The notes under the pieces are model-generated. The model ran no database searches. It saw only the letters and a list, made by a program, of their open reading frames with translations, and was not told the origin of the DNA. Positions 6,720-9,185 of a stretch of DNA of 9,185 nt are shown here, in pieces. Origin of the DNA: Pseudomonadota bacterium (GTDB lineage: Bacteria; Pseudomonadota; Alphaproteobacteria; Acetobacterales; Acetobacteraceae); NCBI GenBank assembly GCA_021845555.1, contig JAJZVS010000141.1:1-9185 (forward strand), read 5' to 3'. The translations under genes and the position numbers were made by a program. The stretch's first letter is position 1, and each line of letters begins with the position of its first letter.

Positions 6720-7286
6720 ATGGAACATCAACCCTACACGCTTCCCGATCCGGTCGGCTGGCACGGCACCACCATCCTGTGCGTGCGCGCCGGCGGCGGC
6801 GTTGCCATGGCCGGGGACGGCCAGGTGACGCTCGGCCAGACCGTCATCAAGGGAAACGCCCGCAAGGTGCGCCGTATCGGCCCCGGCGGGTCCATCCTGG
6901 CCGGTTTCGCCGGCGCCACCGCCGACGCGTTCACGTTGCTGGAGCGGCTGGAGGCGAAGCTCGAACGCTTCCCCGGCCAGTTGGAGCGCGCCTGCGTTGA
7001 ACTGGCGAAGGACTGGCGCACCGATCGCTACCTGCGCCGGCTGGAGGCGATGATGGCGGTGGCCGACAAGGACCGCAGCTTCACCCTGACCGGCAACGGC
7101 GACGTGCTGGAACCCGAAGACGGCGTGATCGCCATAGGTTCCGGCGGCAACTACGCGCTGGCCGCGGCCCGCGCGCTGCTGGCGATGGACGGAATCAGCG
7201 CCGAGGAAATCGCCCGCCGCGCGATGAAGATCGCCGGCGACATCTGCGTCTATACCAATCATAACGTGATCGTCGAGACCCTCTGA
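6720..7286 (+). CDS. hslV: ATP-dependent protease peptidase subunit HslV (ClpQ)
   Basis: HslV forms the double-hexamer threonine-protease core of the HslUV protease, which degrades misfolded and regulatory proteins in the cytosol after unfolding by HslU. The 188-residue product carries a 16-residue N-terminal extension ending in WHG, followed by Thr17-Thr18. Cleavage after Gly16 would expose Thr17 as the nucleophile. AGDGQVTLG (31-39) and Lys49 (matching catalytic Lys33 of the mature E. coli enzyme) are present, as are AGFAGATADAFTL (61-73), ELAKDWRTDRYLRRLEA (94-110), the GSGGNYALAAARAL loop (140-153) and the C-terminal VYTNHNVIVETL. ATG 6720 is the only start that fits; the open frame further upstream is repeat DNA. 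No Shine-Dalgarno sequence precedes it, and the predicted heat-shock promoter suggests a leaderless or nearly leaderless mRNA. The hslU ATG follows the stop codon directly. Confidence 0.97.
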   Translation: MEHQPYTLPDPVGWHGTTILCVRAGGGVAMAGDGQVTLGQTVIKGNARKVRRIGPGGSILAGFAGATADAFTLLERLEAKLERFPGQLERACVELAKDWRTDRYLRRLEAMMAVADKDRSFTLTGNGDVLEPEDGVIAIGSGGNYALAAARALLAMDGISAEEIARRAMKIAGDICVYTNHNVIVETL

Positions 7287-8609
7287 ATGGACGCTCCCAC
7301 CTATTCCCCGCGCGAGATCGTCTCCGAGCTCGATCGCTTCATCGTCGGCCAGGGGGACGCCAAGCGCGCGGTGGCGATCGCGCTGCGCAACCGCTGGCGG
7401 CGCCAGCAACTGCCGGAGGCGATGCGCGAGGAGGTCGTGCCGAAGAACATCCTGATGATCGGCCCCACCGGCGTCGGCAAGACCGAGATCGCGCGCCGGC
7501 TGGCGAAGCTCGCCCAGGCGCCGTTCCTGAAGGTGGAAGCCACCAAGTTCACCGAAGTGGGCTACGTCGGCCGCGACGTGGAAAGCATCGTGCGCGACCT
7601 GGTGGAAGCGAGCCTGACGATGCTGCGCGACGCGGCGCGCAAGGACGTGCAGGCCAAGGCCGAGCTCGCCGCCGAGGAACGCCTGATCACCGCTCTGGTG
7701 GGGGAGGGCGCGTCGGCCGACACCCGCTCGAAGTTCCGCCGCATGCTGCGCAACGGGGAGTTCGAGGGCAAGGAGATCGACATCGCGGTCGCCGAACCCG
7801 CCGGCGGGATGCCGATCGGCCAGCTCGACATGCCCGGCATGCCGCCTGGGCAGATGATCAACCTCGGCGAGATGATGAAGGGGATGTTCGGCCGTCAGCC
7901 GCAGAACCGGCACATGACGGTCGCCGCCGCCCGTGCCGCGCTGGAGCGCGAGGAGGCGGACCGCCTGCTCGATAACGACCGCCTGGCCAAGGACGCGGTG
8001 GCGCATGCCGAGAACAACGGCATCGTCTTCATCGACGAGATCGACAAGATCTGCGCCCGCACGAGCGAGGGCGGATTCCGCGGCGGCGACGTCTCACGCG
8101 AGGGCGTGCAGCGCGATCTGCTGCCGCTGATCGAGGGCACCACGGTCGCCACCAAATACGGCCCGGTGAAAACCGACTACGTGCTGTTCATCGCCTCCGG
8201 CGCGTTCCACCTGGCCAAGCCCGCCGACCTGCTGCCCGAGTTGCAGGGACGGCTGCCGATCCGCGTCGAGCTCGCCGCGCTGTCGCGCGCCGACCTGCGG
8301 CGGATCCTGACCGAGCCGGAACATTCCCTGGTGAAGCAGTATGCCGCGCTGCTGGGCACCGAGAAGGTGACGCTGTCCTTCACCGAGGACGCGATCGACG
8401 CGCTGGCCGAGTTGGCCGCCGACATCAACGACCGGGTGGAGAATATCGGCGCCCGTCGCCTGCACACGGTGCTGGAGCGGCTGCTGGAGGAGATCAGCTT
8501 CACCGCTACCGACCGCGCGGGGGAGACGATTGCGGTCGATGCCGCCTATGTGCGGGATCGGGTGGCGCCGCTGGCGCAGAAGGGCGACCTGAGCCGCTTC
8601 ATCCTGTAG
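7287..8609 (+). CDS. hslU: ATP-dependent protease ATPase subunit HslU (ClpY)
   Basis: HslU is the hexameric AAA+ unfoldase that binds, unfolds and feeds substrates to HslV. The 440-residue product is full length (E. coli HslU is 443). It starts with the typical SPREIVSELDRFIVGQ (7-22). Walker A GPTGVGKT is at 59-66, the pore loop GYVG at 92-95, and the inserted I-domain spans roughly 110-240 with a Met/Pro/Gly-rich segment at 174-201. Walker B GIVFIDEID is at 245-253, followed by SEGGFRGGDVSREGVQRDLLPL (260-281). The arginine-finger region LQGRLPIRVEL is at 319-329, sensor 2 IGARRLHTVLE at 387-397, and the C-terminal tail DLSRFIL, which docks into HslV, is at 434-440. The gene starts on the base after the hslV stop (TGAATG) with no strong ribosome binding site, so coupling is likely. 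There is no clear terminator before the downstream toxin-antitoxin operon. Confidence 0.98.
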   Translation: MDAPTYSPREIVSELDRFIVGQGDAKRAVAIALRNRWRRQQLPEAMREEVVPKNILMIGPTGVGKTEIARRLAKLAQAPFLKVEATKFTEVGYVGRDVESIVRDLVEASLTMLRDAARKDVQAKAELAAEERLITALVGEGASADTRSKFRRMLRNGEFEGKEIDIAVAEPAGGMPIGQLDMPGMPPGQMINLGEMMKGMFGRQPQNRHMTVAAARAALEREEADRLLDNDRLAKDAVAHAENNGIVFIDEIDKICARTSEGGFRGGDVSREGVQRDLLPLIEGTTVATKYGPVKTDYVLFIASGAFHLAKPADLLPELQGRLPIRVELAALSRADLRRILTEPEHSLVKQYAALLGTEKVTLSFTEDAIDALAELAADINDRVENIGARRLHTVLERLLEEISFTATDRAGETIAVDAAYVRDRVAPLAQKGDLSRFIL

Positions 8610-8615
8610 CGCGGC

Positions 8616-8635
8616 GTTCTAACTTGTGTTATAAC
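8616..8635 (+). promoter_or_regulatory. Promoter -10 and tandem operator boxes of the toxin-antitoxin operon
   Basis: TATAAC (8630-8635) is a five-of-six match to the -10 consensus, standing out in very GC-rich surroundings; no good -35 is visible. It coincides with the perfect palindrome GTTATAAC (8628-8635). A near copy, GTTCTAAC (8616-8623), lies exactly 12 bp upstream, with TTGT between. Two matching boxes over the core promoter are what is expected for autorepression by an AbrB/MazE-fold antitoxin. The operator role is inferred. Confidence 0.55.
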
Positions 8636-8655
8636 TTTCCCCGAGGACGGGAAAG
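8635..8655 (+). other. Small inverted repeat between the TA promoter and the antitoxin start
   Basis: CTTTCCC (8635-8641) and GGGAAAG (8649-8655) form a 7-bp stem with a 7-base loop. The right arm overlaps the likely ribosome binding site of the antitoxin (AAAGGG, 8652-8657). Transcripts from the nearby promoter would start at about 8642 and lack the left arm, so the RNA hairpin would exist only in read-through mRNA from hslU. It could also be a DNA operator. Confidence 0.4.
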
Positions 8656-8664
8656 GGCCGTGCG

Positions 8665-8889
8665 ATGACCGCGTTGAAGCTGACCAGTATCGGCAATTCG
8701 GTGGGCGTGGTGCTGCCGAAGGAGCTGCTGACCAGGCTCGGTGTCGGCAAGGGCGACACGCTCTATGCGATCGAGACTGGGGACGGGCTGCGGCTGACCG
8801 TGGCGGACGCCGAGTTCGAGGCGCAGATGCAGGTGGCGCGGCGGATCATGCACGAGCGCCGCGCGGTGCTGCGCGAGCTGGCGAAGTGA
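8665..8889 (+). CDS. AbrB/MazE/SpoVT-fold antitoxin of a Doc-type toxin-antitoxin module
   Basis: This 74-residue protein has a swapped-hairpin AbrB-type DNA-binding domain in residues 1-48. The family signature is clear: LKLTSIGNSVGVVLPKELL (4-22), a GxGKGDTLY turn (26-34) and GLRLTV (41-46). Residues 48-74 are a charged amphipathic helix with many Arg and Glu residues (ARRIMHERRAVLRELAK), likely the part that wraps and neutralises the toxin. It would bind the boxes at 8616-8635 and repress its own operon, with stronger repression in complex with the toxin. ATG 8665 has an AAAGGG ribosome binding site seven bases upstream. The stop codon overlaps the GTG start of the toxin. AbrB-type antitoxins paired with Doc toxins are a known combination that differs from the Phd antitoxin of the P1 phage pair. 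Confidence 0.9.
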   Translation: MTALKLTSIGNSVGVVLPKELLTRLGVGKGDTLYAIETGDGLRLTVADAEFEAQMQVARRIMHERRAVLRELAK

Positions 8890-9185
8890 CGGTCTGGCTT
8901 TCGCGCGACCTCGTTCTTGCCATCCACGACGAACAGATCGCCGCCCATGGCGGAGCGCCGGGCCTGCGCGACGCGGGGTTGCTCGAAAGCGCGCTCGCCC
9001 GTCCGTTGAACCGGGCGGGCTACGGCGATCCCGATATCGCCGAACTCGCGGCGGTATATGCGATCGGTCTGGTCGGCAACCATCCGTTCATCGACGGCAA
9101 CAAGCGGACCGGGTACGTCGCGCTGGAAGTGTTCCTGGCGTTGAACGGGGCGCGATTTCCGGTGACGGACGCCGAGGCGGTGATC
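8886..9185 (+). CDS. doc: Doc-type (death-on-curing, Fic fold) toxin, C-terminus outside window
   Basis: The frame opens at GTG 8886, overlapping the antitoxin stop (GTGA), and stays open to the window end: 100 residues of an expected 120-130. It is all-alpha. Residues 16-36 (EQIAAHGGAPGLRDAGLLESA) are the typical Doc N-terminal segment, and 66-76 contain the Fic-type motif HPFIDGNKRTG. The motif has the conserved His66, Phe68, Asp70, Gly71, Asn72 and Lys73. The distal Arg of AMP-transferring Fic proteins is replaced by Gly76, as in Doc proteins. P1 Doc is a kinase that phosphorylates EF-Tu and stops translation; the same activity is likely here but untested. The GTG start is chosen because the overlap is typical of such operons and the sequence VTVWLSRDLVLAIHDEQI aligns with family starts. 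No ATG start is available, so ATG-only gene calling misses it. Confidence 0.9.
   Translation, partial: MTVWLSRDLVLAIHDEQIAAHGGAPGLRDAGLLESALARPLNRAGYGDPDIAELAAVYAIGLVGNHPFIDGNKRTGYVALEVFLALNGARFPVTDAEAVI

Noticed and set aside
6446..6721. Small proteins on both strands within the gshB-hslV gap
   Set aside because: They are translations of the palindromic repeat, and their near identity on both strands follows from the symmetry.
6651..8006. A 451-codon minus-strand frame opposite hslV and hslU
   Set aside because: It is antisense to two highly conserved genes; its His/Gly/Arg-rich composition shows no family resemblance.

Overview
The window is GC-rich DNA, roughly 70% by eye, with dense genes, GTG starts and stop/start overlaps. 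It looks like an alphaproteobacterial chromosome. Acetobacteraceae is my best guess, from the HslV N-terminal extension and a large GC-rich palindromic repeat of a kind I associate with that group. The taxonomic call is inference, because there is no rRNA or other marker.

Layout. The left 6.4 kb is all on the minus strand. In the direction of transcription it reads: glutathione synthetase (gshB, 6434-5469), a ChrA-type chromate transporter (5472-4282), a 114-base gap, a glycogen-debranching/amylo-alpha-1,6-glucosidase-like glycosidase (4167-1993), a thiamine-diphosphate-dependent enzyme of the acetolactate synthase/decarboxylase superfamily (1996-335), a 160-base gap with a plausible promoter, and the N-terminal 58 residues of a YfcG/Nu-class glutathione S-transferase-like protein (174-1, cut by the window edge). 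gshB/chrA and glycosidase/ThDP enzyme are each joined by a GTGA stop/start overlap, which suggests two translationally coupled pairs. Glutathione biochemistry appears twice (gshB and the GST-like gene), beside an oxyanion transporter.

The right part is on the plus strand: hslV (6720-7286) and hslU (7287-8609), encoding the HslUV (ClpQY) ATP-dependent protease, then a toxin-antitoxin operon with an AbrB/MazE-fold antitoxin (8665-8889) and a Doc-type Fic-fold toxin starting at GTG 8886 and running off the window end.

The divergent gap between gshB and hslV (6435-6719) holds the most unusual DNA. A roughly 200-bp nested palindrome (6450-6650) has a perfect 22-bp inverted repeat at its core and TA at both ends, and both strands translate to nearly the same spurious peptide. 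Between it and hslV is a good match to a sigma-32 heat-shock promoter, placed so that hslV mRNA would begin almost at its ATG, where no Shine-Dalgarno sequence is visible. Upstream of the antitoxin, two near-identical 8-bp boxes form a likely autoregulatory operator over the -10 element.

I see no rRNA, tRNA, CRISPR array, intact transposase or phage gene. No clearly new multi-gene defence or metabolic system is evident. The best candidates for follow-up are the palindromic element, the apparently leaderless heat-shock start of hslV, the TA operator, and the uncharacterised glycosidase/ThDP-enzyme pair.
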